From the NCBI GenBank assembly GCA_910586735.1, contig CAJUJW010000047.1, forward strand, positions 1-19,139: a stretch of DNA of 19,139 bases, given 5' to 3'. This document shows positions 14,303-19,139 of the stretch, piece after piece (positions within the stretch are counted from its first letter, which is position 1; every line of letters begins with the position of its first letter). Under the pieces are notes generated by a model. It had not been told where the DNA came from, searched no databases, and was given only the letters and a program-made list of their open reading frames with translations. Both the position numbers and the translations under genes were made by a program. Source of the DNA: an uncultured Oscillibacter sp. (GTDB lineage Bacteria > Bacillota > Clostridia > Oscillospirales > Oscillospiraceae).

Positions 14303-14722
14303 TCAGAACCAGGCGGCGGCGCCCTCCCGGAATTTGGGTTCCGGCCCGTCCTGGTAGGGATCATAGCGGTTTTCGTTGCAGCCGAACTCCTGCAAAAAGG
14401 AAATCCGGCCCTCCGGTGTCCAGCGGACAAGGGAGAGACCTTCAAAGGATTCCACCCGCCCATCGTCCATCCGGTTTCGGAAATGCCACTGGACGACGGT
14501 CTGGTCCCCCTTGTGGAAGAACTGCCGGATATCCCATTGCAGAACGGTTCCCCGGCTGTTCCACTCCTGGAACCAGTGCCGGATTTTCTCCGCGCCGTGA
14601 TACTCCGGCCCCCAGCTTTCAATGTAGACAGCGTCCTGGGTGAAGATGTCCAGAATGCCCAGGTCCGCCTTTTTCAGCCACATGTCGAACCAGAGGCGGA
14701 CGGTGTTTTCCCGCTGATTCAT
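14303..14722 (-). CDS. SnoaL/NTF2-like domain protein
   Basis: 139-residue single-domain protein with the nuclear-transport-factor-2-like fold: an N-terminal helix (RENTVRLWFDMWLKKADLGIL), the strand/loop DIFTQDAVYIESWGPEYHGAEKIRHWFQEW, and three following strands with alternating hydrophobic residues (TVLQWDIRQFFHKGDQTVVQWHFRNRM, then FEGLSLVRWTPEGRISFLQEF). Such proteins are small cytoplasmic enzymes or ligand binders of diverse role; polar residues in the cavity exist (Asp, His, Trp) but no specific reaction can be assigned. ATG 14722 has AAAGGGGTG upstream. It has its own promoter and terminator, so it is monocistronic. No signal peptide. Confidence 0.8.
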   Translation of the reverse strand: MNQRENTVRLWFDMWLKKADLGILDIFTQDAVYIESWGPEYHGAEKIRHWFQEWNSRGTVLQWDIRQFFHKGDQTVVQWHFRNRMDDGRVESFEGLSLVRWTPEGRISFLQEFGCNENRYDPYQDGPEPKFREGAAAWF

Positions 14723-14753
14723 AGAGCCGCACCCCTTTGCATAGAATAGACTT

Positions 14754-14782
14754 ATTATACACCTGCGCGCCGCCTCTGTCCA
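14754..14782 (-). promoter_or_regulatory. Promoter of the SnoaL-like gene
   Basis: TGGACA (14777-14782 complement), 17-base spacer, TATAAT (14754-14759 complement): near-consensus sigma-A promoter, leader about 25 bases. Confidence 0.8.
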
Positions 14783-14785
14783 GGA

Positions 14786-14810
14786 AAAAGACCGCCCTCG
14801 GGCGGCCTTT
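14786..14810 (-). terminator. Terminator after the TauE/SafE pair
   Basis: On the minus strand GCCGCCC / GGGCGGT (14801-14807 with 14791-14797, one wobble) followed by a TCTTTTT run (14786-14791 region). It starts only a few bases after the stop at 14811 and directly precedes the SnoaL promoter. Confidence 0.8.
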
Positions 14811-15182
14811 TCAAGTCTTGTTCTTCTTCCCCGGCCACACCAGGCTGGCCCCCGACAACAGCAGATACACCCCGAAGGGCTTGCGCAGAACCTCCACGTC
14901 CACGGCGTTGGACACCCAGGCCCCGATCAGCGCCGCCGCCACGGCGATGGGCACGGCGGCCTTCAGCGTGGGCTTGTCCAGATAGCCCTCCCTGGCGTGG
15001 CAGACCAGGGCGCTGGCGGCGGTGGGGAGGAAGAACAGCAGGTTGATCCCCTGGGCCGTCCGCTGGTCCACCCCCAGAAAGAGGGTCATCACCAGCAGGA
15101 GCAGGGTCCCGCCCCCCACGCCCCAGGCGGAGATGACGCTGGCCCCCAGGCCGCAGAGGAAGGGTATGATCCAGTCCGTCAC
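14811..15182 (-). CDS. Half-size TauE/SafE-family membrane permease, second half
   Basis: 123 residues with about four hydrophobic segments; matches one repeat of the TauE/SafE (sulfite/organosulfur exporter) family. Seen: IIPFLCGLGASVISAWGVGGGTLLLL, the Gly-rich helix break typical of the family, GVDQRTAQGINLLFFLPTAASAL and a final YLLLSGASLVW segment. GTG 15182 is chosen because it overlaps the stop of the upstream half (GTGA, 4 bases), and family similarity starts there. A full-length family member has two such repeats in one chain of roughly 250 residues; here they are two genes. The substrate is unknown; anionic sulfur compounds are the family guess. Confidence 0.85.
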   Translation of the reverse strand: MTDWIIPFLCGLGASVISAWGVGGGTLLLLVMTLFLGVDQRTAQGINLLFFLPTAASALVCHAREGYLDKPTLKAAVPIAVAAALIGAWVSNAVDVEVLRKPFGVYLLLSGASLVWPGKKNKT

Positions 15183-15532
15183 AGCAGATATTTCACCCCC
15201 GCGTAAAAGAGGAAGGCGGCGAAGAGCCATTTCAAAAACTTCGTGGACACCTTCCCGTAGAGCTTCCCGCCCAGGAAGCCGCCGATGAGCCCCCCGGCCA
15301 GGTAGGGCAGGGCCGCCGCCAGGGAGACGCCGCCCTTCCAGAGGTACACCGCCGCCGATACCAGGCACACCGGGAAGATGACCCCCACGCAGGTGGCGTA
15401 GAGCTTCCGCTGGCTCAGGTTCCCCCAGCGGGACAGGATGGGCAGAAACACCATGCCCCCGCCGCCGCCGAACAGGCCGTTGGCCAGGCCCGCCGCGCCC
15501 CCGGCGATCCGCGCCGCTCCATTGCCTTTCAT
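15179..15532 (-). CDS. Half-size TauE/SafE-family membrane permease, first half
   Basis: 117 residues, about four hydrophobic segments; the companion of the gene at 14811-15182. Seen: AGLANGLFGGGGGMVFLPIL (Gly-rich entry of the TauE fold), LYATCVGVIFPVCLVSA and GGLIGGFLGGKLYGKVSTKFLKW, the GGxxGgxlG block of the family. ATG 15532 follows GAGGAGGGG at good spacing. The last codon overlaps the GTG of the second half, so the two are translated together and probably form one transporter. Upstream is the DUF1540 gene in the same direction, 56 bases away with a GC hairpin between. Confidence 0.87.
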   Translation of the reverse strand: MKGNGAARIAGGAAGLANGLFGGGGGMVFLPILSRWGNLSQRKLYATCVGVIFPVCLVSAAVYLWKGGVSLAAALPYLAGGLIGGFLGGKLYGKVSTKFLKWLFAAFLFYAGVKYLL

Positions 15533-15554
15533 CCGCGCCCCTCCTCTCTATGTA

Positions 15555-15580
15555 CCCCTCCCGGCGGGGCCGGGAAGGGG
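15555..15580. other. GC hairpin between the DUF1540 gene and the TauE pair
   Basis: CCCCTCCCGGC (15555-15565) pairs with GCCGGGAAGGGG (15569-15580), one bulge, 3-base loop. No T run on either side, so it may slow RNA decay or partly stop transcription rather than be a full terminator. Confidence 0.4.
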
Positions 15581-15588
15581 AAGCCGGT

Positions 15589-15777
15589 TTATTTCAGCTT
15601 GAAGCTCTGGCAGTCGGTGCACTCCACCATGGTGGGGTTGCTCTCGTGGGTGCCCACCTGGATGGTGGACAGGCCGCAGTATTCATTGTCCCGGCAGTGG
15701 TTCGCGCAGTTGTTTACGGTGCATTTGATGCTTTGGTTGGGGGTGCAGGCGCATCCCCCGTTGGTGCAGTTGGTCAT
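15589..15777 (-). CDS. DUF1540 small Cys-rich protein
   Basis: 62 residues with eleven or so Cys: an N-terminal CTNGGCAC segment followed by a DUF1540 domain with IKCTVNNCANHC, EYCGLSTIQVG and a closing ECTDCQSFKL. DUF1540 proteins are small, probably metal-binding (Zn or Fe-S) proteins widespread in Clostridia, some expressed in sporulation; function is not established. ATG 15777 has GGGAGG 8 bases upstream; a longer in-frame reading to 15906 runs through a hairpin region and is not conserved-looking. The Cys-rich secreted repeat protein at 16219-16896 is transcribed in the same direction, separated by a hairpin-rich stretch. Confidence 0.85.
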   Translation of the reverse strand: MTNCTNGGCACTPNQSIKCTVNNCANHCRDNEYCGLSTIQVGTHESNPTMVECTDCQSFKLK

Positions 15778-16176
15778 GATCCGGTCCTCCCGCGTGAGTT
15801 TTAGAGCCGGCGCGGCTGAAAAGAATCCCTGAGGACTCTTTTCAACCCAGCGTCTCATAGCGGTACTGAAAACCGCCGTAAGCGCCTTGACCGCGCCGGA
15901 CTTCACAGGGAACGGTTACGCGCTCCGCGCGCCCGGCGGACAGAAGTCCGCCGCTTGAAAAAGGGCAAATGCCTTTTTCAATTGTGTTCCCCATACAGGC
16001 GCTGAGGGCTGTCCCGCGTCTCCCTCAGCGCCAAGCATAAGGCGGAAAAGGAGAGATCGTGACGGTCTCGTCAGCGCCTCCCTAGTGTGCGCCGGAAGCG
16101 GAAGAGTATGCGCGCCGGCGGCCGGTGAAAAATTTGGCACTAGATTTTACACCCGCCGCCCTCCATTTTTTGCGCG
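15778..16176 (-). other. Hairpin-rich region without a convincing gene; possible structured RNA or dispersed repeat
   Basis: About 400 bases holding at least four stable inverted repeats: 15817-15828/15833-15844 (12-bp arms; the one mismatch becomes G-U only in minus-strand RNA), 15935-15941/15946-15952 (GGCGGAC, AGAA loop), 15955-15964/15972-15981 (TTGAAAAAGG arms, A/T runs), 15998-16008/16022-16032 (perfect 11 bp GGCGCTGAGGG, 13-base loop). A 74-codon minus-strand frame (15916-16140, GTG start) crosses the hairpins and has no recognisable domain or RBS. I recall similar translated fragments from other Oscillospiraceae genomes, which favours a dispersed repeat; that is memory, not a search. 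Confidence 0.5.
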
Positions 16177-16202
16177 AAAAAAGGACCGCCTTTTGGCGGT
16201 CC
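16177..16202 (-). terminator. Terminator of the Cys/His repeat protein gene
   Basis: Perfect 8-bp stem GGACCGCC/GGCGGTCC (16183-16190, 16195-16202) with a 4-base loop; minus strand is followed by six T (16177-16182). Lies 16 bases after the stop at 16219. Confidence 0.92.
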
Positions 16203-16218
16203 CGGAATCGTGATACCC

Positions 16219-16896
16219 TTACGCGGTGTGGCAGACGCCCTCGCAGAAACCGTGGGAGTGACGGTCCCCGCAGTATTGGGCGCCGTTGTGGCTGTGCAGC
16301 CCCTCAAGGGTGCAGCCCTCCACGGGGCACAGGCTGCGGCAGGTGCCGTCGCAGAAGCCGTCCAGGTGGGCGTAGCCGCAGCAGCGGACGCCGCCGTGGT
16401 CGTGCCGCCCCTCCACGGTGCAGCCGTCGTAGGTACACAGGGGACGGCAGGCCCCGTCGCAGAAGCCGCCGCAGTGGGGATAGCCGCAATAGGTCACGCC
16501 GCTGTGGGTGTGCCGCCCGTCAATGGTGCAGTTGTAGACGGGGCAGAGTGCTTTGCAGTTCCCGTCACAAAAGCCGTTTTCATGGGGATAGCCGCAGTAG
16601 GTGACTCCGTTGTGAACGTGCCGTCCGGTCTCAGGGCAGCCCTCCAGGGGGCAGAGGCGGCGGCAGTTGTTGTCGCAGACCCCGCTCTCGTGGGGAAAGC
16701 CGCAGTAGGTCACGCCGTTGTGGACATGCCGCCCGGTTTGGGTACAGCCCTCCACCGTGCAGACGGTGACGGTGACGGGCTTGGAGGGCTGAGAGGGACG
16801 GCCGTGGCAGCCGCCGCCGTGGTGTCCGTGGGCGGAGACGGGCAGAGTCAGCACCGCCAGGGCCAGAACGCAGAGCAGAAGCTTTTTAAGATTCAT
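16219..16896 (-). CDS. Secreted protein of five 36-residue Cys/His repeats
   Basis: 225 residues. Signal peptide MNLKKLLLCVLALAVLTL with likely cleavage after VSA (residue 22), giving a mature start HGHHGGGCHG, a short Pro/Ser linker, then exactly five contiguous 36-residue repeats (46-81, 82-117, 118-153, 154-189, 190-225) that end at the last residue. Each repeat has C1, C6, H12, H14, C20, H24, C29 and C33, with GRHxHxGVxYCG and GxCDxxC as the most constant parts; repeats 3 and 4 each carry one extra Cys. No named family recognised, though similar repeats occur in Clostridia as far as I recall. Likely an extracellular metal-binding or disulfide-rich protein; function unknown. ATG 16896 has GAGGAGG 9 bases upstream; monocistronic with its own promoter and terminator. 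Confidence 0.85.
   Translation of the reverse strand: MNLKKLLLCVLALAVLTLPVSAHGHHGGGCHGRPSQPSKPVTVTVCTVEGCTQTGRHVHNGVTYCGFPHESGVCDNNCRRLCPLEGCPETGRHVHNGVTYCGYPHENGFCDGNCKALCPVYNCTIDGRHTHSGVTYCGYPHCGGFCDGACRPLCTYDGCTVEGRHDHGGVRCCGYAHLDGFCDGTCRSLCPVEGCTLEGLHSHNGAQYCGDRHSHGFCEGVCHTA
16222..16761 (-). repeat. Five tandem 108-bp coding repeats
   Basis: Units 16654-16761, 16546-16653, 16438-16545, 16330-16437 and 16222-16329, each exactly 108 bases (36 codons). Protein positions are much better kept than silent bases, so the array is old and under protein-level selection rather than freshly duplicated. Confidence 0.85.
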
Positions 16897-16932
16897 GGAA
16901 GATGACCTCCTCAATATTAAGGTGTTGCTTAT

Positions 16933-16961
16933 ATCATAGCACGCTGCCCGCCGGTTGGCAA
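16933..16961 (-). promoter_or_regulatory. Promoter of the Cys/His repeat gene
   Basis: TTGCCA (16956-16961 complement), 17-base spacer, TATGAT (16933-16938 complement). Leader about 30 bases to ATG 16896. Confidence 0.7.
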
Positions 16962-16982
16962 GAGGTTCCATGTTCAAAAATC

Positions 16983-17026
16983 CTTTAAATTTCTTTCAGC
17001 AATTTTTAAGTTCTTCGGTCTATACT
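16983..17026 (+). promoter_or_regulatory. htrA promoter region with 10-bp-phased T-rich blocks
   Basis: -10 TATACT at 17021-17026 without a good -35. Upstream CTTTAAATTT (16983), CTTTCAGCAA (16993) and TTTTTAAGTT (17003) repeat every 10 bases, covering about -50 to -21. Tandem T-rich blocks of one helical turn are typical of OmpR-type response regulator sites, and htrA genes in Firmicutes are often under such stress systems (CssRS in Bacillus). The assignment is inference. Confidence 0.45.
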
Positions 17027-17117
17027 AGGCCCATAAAGTCAAGGAAGGCCGGCGGCGCGGGAGACCGGCCCGGAAAATTCAAAAACCAGACAATCCCAGT
17101 TCACACGTTCGACATGA

Positions 17118-17158
17118 ATCCCTGTTATCTTATCTTCTAAGAAAAGAAGAAACGGGAT
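17118..17158 (+). other. Imperfect hairpin in the htrA leader
   Basis: ATCCC (17118-17122) with GGGAT (17154-17158) and an inner CTTCT/AGAAG pairing close a 41-base hairpin that ends just before the RBS AAGGAGG. The leader from the predicted start is about 148 bases; a second stem GGCCGG/CCGGCC lies at 17047-17052/17065-17070. Confidence 0.4.
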
Positions 17159-17180
17159 ACATAATAAGGAGGAAGACATT

Positions 17181-18575
17181 ATGTATAACGACGAGAAAAA
17201 TCTGTACCACTACACCTACCGCAAAGACGGCGCGGAGCCCACGCTGGGGGAGACCCTCCGGGACTCCGGCGGAACGTCCGGCCCCCGGGCCCCGGAACTG
17301 GAGGTGAAGCCCGTGAAGAAAAACCGTCTCGGCCTGAAGATCACCGCCCTGGCCCTGATGTGCGCCCTGCTGGGCGGCGCGGCGGGCGGCGGGGCCGTCT
17401 GGGCCGCCACGCGCTATACCGGCGGAAACGAAAGCGACATCAATGTCTCGGCCCGGCCCGTCACCCAGGTGTCCGTCCGGGACGTGGACGGAAAAAACCA
17501 GATGAGCGACGCGGAGGTCTACGCCGCCAACGTGGGCAGCGTGGTGTCCATCCGAACCTCCGCCACCGCCGGGTACAACTTCTTCGGCCAGCCGGTGAAG
17601 ACGGCCTCCGCCGGGTCCGGCTTTGTCCTGAGCAAGGACGGCTATATTCTCACCAACTACCACGTGGTGAAAAACGCGGAAACCGTCACCGTCACCCTCT
17701 ACAGCGGCGAGGAGCTGGAAGCCCGGTATATCGGGGGCGAGGAGGACTATGACATCGCCGTCATCAAGGTGGAGGCGGAGGACCTCCAGCCCGTCACCCT
17801 GGGGGACAGCGCCGCGCTGAACGTGGGGGACCACGTGCTGGCCATCGGCAACCCTCTGGGCGAGCTGACCTTCTCCATGTCCGGCGGCATGGTCTCCTGC
17901 GTGGACCGGGCCATCAACATCGACGGAACCCCCTTTAACATGATCCAGACGGACACCTCCATCAACCCCGGAAACTCCGGCGGGCCCCTCTTCAACCAGT
18001 ACGGCGAGGTGGTGGGCATCGTCTCCGCCAAATACGCCTCCTCCTCCAACGGGGACGCCGTGGAGGGCCTGGGCTTCGCCATCCCCATGAACGACGTGTT
18101 CTCCATGGTCAAGGACATCATGACCAACGGATATGTCTCCAACCGGGCGTGGCTGGGCATCACCCCCCAGACCATGAACGAAAACTGGGCCGCCCAGTTC
18201 AGCTATGACCAGAAGACCGGCGTGTTCGTCTGCTCTGTGGAGCCAGGCAGCGCGGCGGAAAAGGCGGGCTTGAAAATGGGCGATGTAATCACCAAGGTGG
18301 ACGACATGGAGATTGAAACGGTGGAGGACCTGAACCTGGCGAAAAAGAAGTACAGCGCCGGGGACTCCGCCAAGCTGGAGGTCTTCCGCCCCGAGGGAAC
18401 CGTGACCCTGGACCTGATCTGGGACGCGGCCCCCAGGGACGAACAGGTCCAGGAAGAGCAGCCGGCCCAGCAGTACCCCAGCAATGGGAACAACAGCAAC
18501 GGAAACGGCGGAAACGGCGGAAACGGCGGGTACTACAGCCCCTTCGACGACCTCTTCCGCTACTTCTACGGCTGA
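17181..18575 (+). CDS. HtrA/DegP-family membrane-anchored serine protease with PDZ domain
   Basis: Extracellular quality-control protease, 464 residues. Layout: cytoplasmic N-terminal tail (1-50), one membrane anchor (about 52-76), trypsin-like domain (about 110-310) with catalytic H161 (TNYHVV), D191 (DYDIAVIKVE) and S266 (GNSGGP), one PDZ domain (about 322-415), an acidic/Gln linker and a Ser/Asn/Gly-rich tail ending FDDLFRYFYG. All triad residues are present, so it should be active. ATG 17181 follows AAGGAGG at 8 bases. The leader is long (about 148 bases) and the upstream promoter has phased T-rich blocks, suggesting stress control. Divergent from the secreted Cys/His protein, which could be a client; that is speculation. 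Short 9-base repeats encode the Gly/Asn tail. Confidence 0.95.
   Translation: MYNDEKNLYHYTYRKDGAEPTLGETLRDSGGTSGPRAPELEVKPVKKNRLGLKITALALMCALLGGAAGGGAVWAATRYTGGNESDINVSARPVTQVSVRDVDGKNQMSDAEVYAANVGSVVSIRTSATAGYNFFGQPVKTASAGSGFVLSKDGYILTNYHVVKNAETVTVTLYSGEELEARYIGGEEDYDIAVIKVEAEDLQPVTLGDSAALNVGDHVLAIGNPLGELTFSMSGGMVSCVDRAINIDGTPFNMIQTDTSINPGNSGGPLFNQYGEVVGIVSAKYASSSNGDAVEGLGFAIPMNDVFSMVKDIMTNGYVSNRAWLGITPQTMNENWAAQFSYDQKTGVFVCSVEPGSAAEKAGLKMGDVITKVDDMEIETVEDLNLAKKKYSAGDSAKLEVFRPEGTVTLDLIWDAAPRDEQVQEEQPAQQYPSNGNNSNGNGGNGGNGGYYSPFDDLFRYFYG
18501..18527 (+). repeat. Three 9-bp tandem repeats in the htrA tail
   Basis: GGAAACGGC three times in a row, in frame, coding for Gly-Asn-Gly. Likely slippage-prone, changing only the linker length. 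Confidence 0.85.
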
Positions 18576-18584
18576 TTGAATAAC

Positions 18585-18604
18585 GGGGACCCGCCGGGGT
18601 CCCC
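18585..18604 (+). terminator. GC hairpin after htrA
   Basis: GGGGACCC (18585-18592) and GGGTCCCC (18597-18604), 4-base loop, 9 bases after the stop. No T run follows, so it is a weak or factor-assisted terminator. Confidence 0.5.
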
Positions 18605-18774
18605 CCAGGGATACGTCCTCCCGCGCCCGGAGGCGGCTTCGCGGCAATCGCTGCGGCAAGGCGAAAAAGCCGCCATGCGGCGGGCGGGGATGGTGTATAT
18701 AGATGAGGCAGGGCGGGGCTGCCCGCCGGAATGGTGAAACGCCATATAGGTGACACGCCATATAAAGGAAAAGT
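18605..18774. other. Intergenic stretch, no gene seen
   Basis: Holds GGCGGCTT (18632 region) / AAGCCGCC arms around a 25-base loop, and two direct copies of ACGCCATATA (18739-18748 and 18755-18764, 16 bases apart). No ORF with RBS and no RNA gene recognised. May be a remnant of a dispersed repeat. Confidence 0.35.
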
Positions 18775-18805
18775 GCGGGAGGGCCGGTGATCCGGGCCCT
18801 CCCGC
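18775..18805 (-). terminator. Terminator for the minus-strand ORF at the right end
   Basis: Perfect 11-bp stem GCGGGAGGGCC/GGCCCTCCCGC (18775-18785, 18795-18805). On the minus strand it is followed by ACTTTTCCTTT, a usable T-rich tail. Confidence 0.7.
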
Positions 18806-18848
18806 GACGTTTATTCAGTCTGTCCCGCTGAGAGGCTGAGACCTTTTC

Positions 18849-19085
18849 TTACCAGACAAGGCCGCAGCGGGTGCGTTTGCGCTGAAGGTCTGGGCATAAG
18901 GCGTTGAAGGAATTGACTTCAAAGCACATTTCTCCGTCTATGAATCCCGCGTTGAGCTCAGTAAAACAGTCCCTGGCCCAACGGTTCCTCCCGTCCAGCC
19001 AGTTCATACGCGACAGCTCCCGCAGGTCGATTACGCCGAAGTAGTATTGGCAGTCCCGGCCAAAGAGTTCCATGTATCCTTTCAT
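18849..19085 (-). CDS. Small hypothetical protein, possibly 5' truncated by an insertion sequence
   Basis: 78 codons, no family recognised. Composition is that of a soluble globular protein: aromatic- and charge-rich, with MELFGRDCQYYFGVIDL, RMNWLDGRNRWARDCF and a C-terminal QRKRTRC. No signal peptide or membrane segment. ATG 19085 has no clear RBS; ATG 19073 has AAAGGA but only 3 bases away. The frame upstream of ATG 19085 runs through AAG TCT GGC ACA directly to a TAA at 19098-19100 that is the presumed stop of a transposase, and the putative IS end begins 4-5 bases before the ATG. So the original gene may have lost its beginning. A terminator-like hairpin follows at 18775-18805. Confidence 0.45.
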   Translation of the reverse strand: MKGYMELFGRDCQYYFGVIDLRELSRMNWLDGRNRWARDCFTELNAGFIDGEMCFEVNSFNALCPDLQRKRTRCGLVW

Positions 19086-19088
19086 CTT

Positions 19089-19105
19089 AGAGCCTGTTTA
19101 AAATC
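19089..19105. mobile_element. Putative insertion-sequence terminal inverted repeat
   Basis: AGAGCCTGTTTAAAATC looks like the terminal repeat of IS5-type elements (GAGCCTGTTTAAAA-like ends), and the adjoining minus-strand frame ends inside it as transposase genes often do. The other end is outside the window, so neither the pair of repeats nor the target duplication can be verified. Confidence 0.45.
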
Positions 19106-19139
19106 TTCTGATGAGGATGGCAATGAGGGCAAACGTGAG
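19098..19139 (-). CDS. C-terminal end of a probable transposase, cut by window edge
   Basis: Thirteen visible residues, LTFALIAILIRRF, then TAA at 19098-19100. Short hydrophobic C termini with paired Arg just before the inverted repeat are typical of IS5-group transposases. Too short for a firm call. Confidence 0.4.
   Translation of the reverse strand, partial: LTFALIAILIRRF

Noticed and set aside
15916..16140. 74-codon minus-strand ORF as a real protein
   Set aside because: GTG start without RBS, crosses several hairpins, no domain; more likely a translated repeat.
16222..16761. Regular 108-bp repeats as a CRISPR or satellite array
   Set aside because: Units are contiguous, in frame and vary at silent positions; they are protein repeats, with no spacers.
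16795..16830. N-terminal His as an LPMO-type copper brace
   Set aside because: No LPMO core follows; the rest is Cys/His repeats, so only general metal binding can be suggested.
17130..18761. 543-codon minus-strand frame opposite htrA
   Set aside because: Shadow of the HtrA gene, whose catalytic triad and PDZ domain are clear.

Overview
The window looks like a chromosomal segment of a GC-rich anaerobic Firmicute, most likely an Oscillospiraceae-type gut Clostridium (relatives of Flavonifractor, Lawsonibacter or Oscillibacter). The reasons are strong AAGGAGG-type ribosome binding sites, AT-rich sigma-A promoters inside GC-rich DNA, a DUF1540 protein, half-size TauE/SafE permeases, and a membrane-anchored HtrA with a Gly/Asn-rich tail. 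The genus is inferred from overall feel, not from a marker gene.

Layout. 1-1464: 3' part of an NhaC-family Na+/H+ antiporter, then a terminator. 1536-3108: a promoter fused to a perfect 30-bp palindrome, a TraX-family membrane protein, and an isoprenylcysteine methyltransferase-like gene broken by one frameshift. 3132-4103: an XdhC-family molybdoenzyme maturation factor, ending at a bidirectional terminator shared with the convergent molybdenum operon.

4212-10284 (minus strand): a compact eight-gene molybdenum/molybdopterin operon in transcription order moaA, moaC, a MOSC-domain protein, a molybdopterin-binding protein with a Cys-rich tail, modA, modB, modC, mogA. It makes the first cofactor intermediate (MoaA/MoaC), imports molybdate (ModABC) and carries late MPT-binding steps (MogA, MoeA/CinA-like, MOSC). 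A divergent Crp/Fnr-type regulator (10428-11120) sits next to moaA. A GTTGT-N4-ACAAC palindrome lies almost equidistant from the two divergent -10 boxes, at the class II activation distance. No molybdoenzyme is in the window; XdhC hints at a molybdenum hydroxylase elsewhere.

11309-12622 (minus): a GH13 alpha-amylase family enzyme, divergent from an MgtE Mg2+ transporter (12850-14232). 14303-15777 (minus): a SnoaL/NTF2-like protein, two overlapping half-size TauE/SafE permeases, and a DUF1540 Cys-rich protein. 15778-16176 has no convincing gene but several strong hairpins. 16219-16896 (minus): a secreted protein made of five exact 36-residue Cys/His repeats, the most unusual gene here. 17181-18575: an HtrA/DegP serine protease. 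The right end (18849-19139) holds a small unrecognised ORF abutting what looks like the end of an insertion sequence.

Most candidate novelty lies in the Cys/His repeat protein, the symmetric Crp/Fnr-site architecture, the 30-bp palindromic promoter and the hairpin-rich region at 15.8-16.2 kb.
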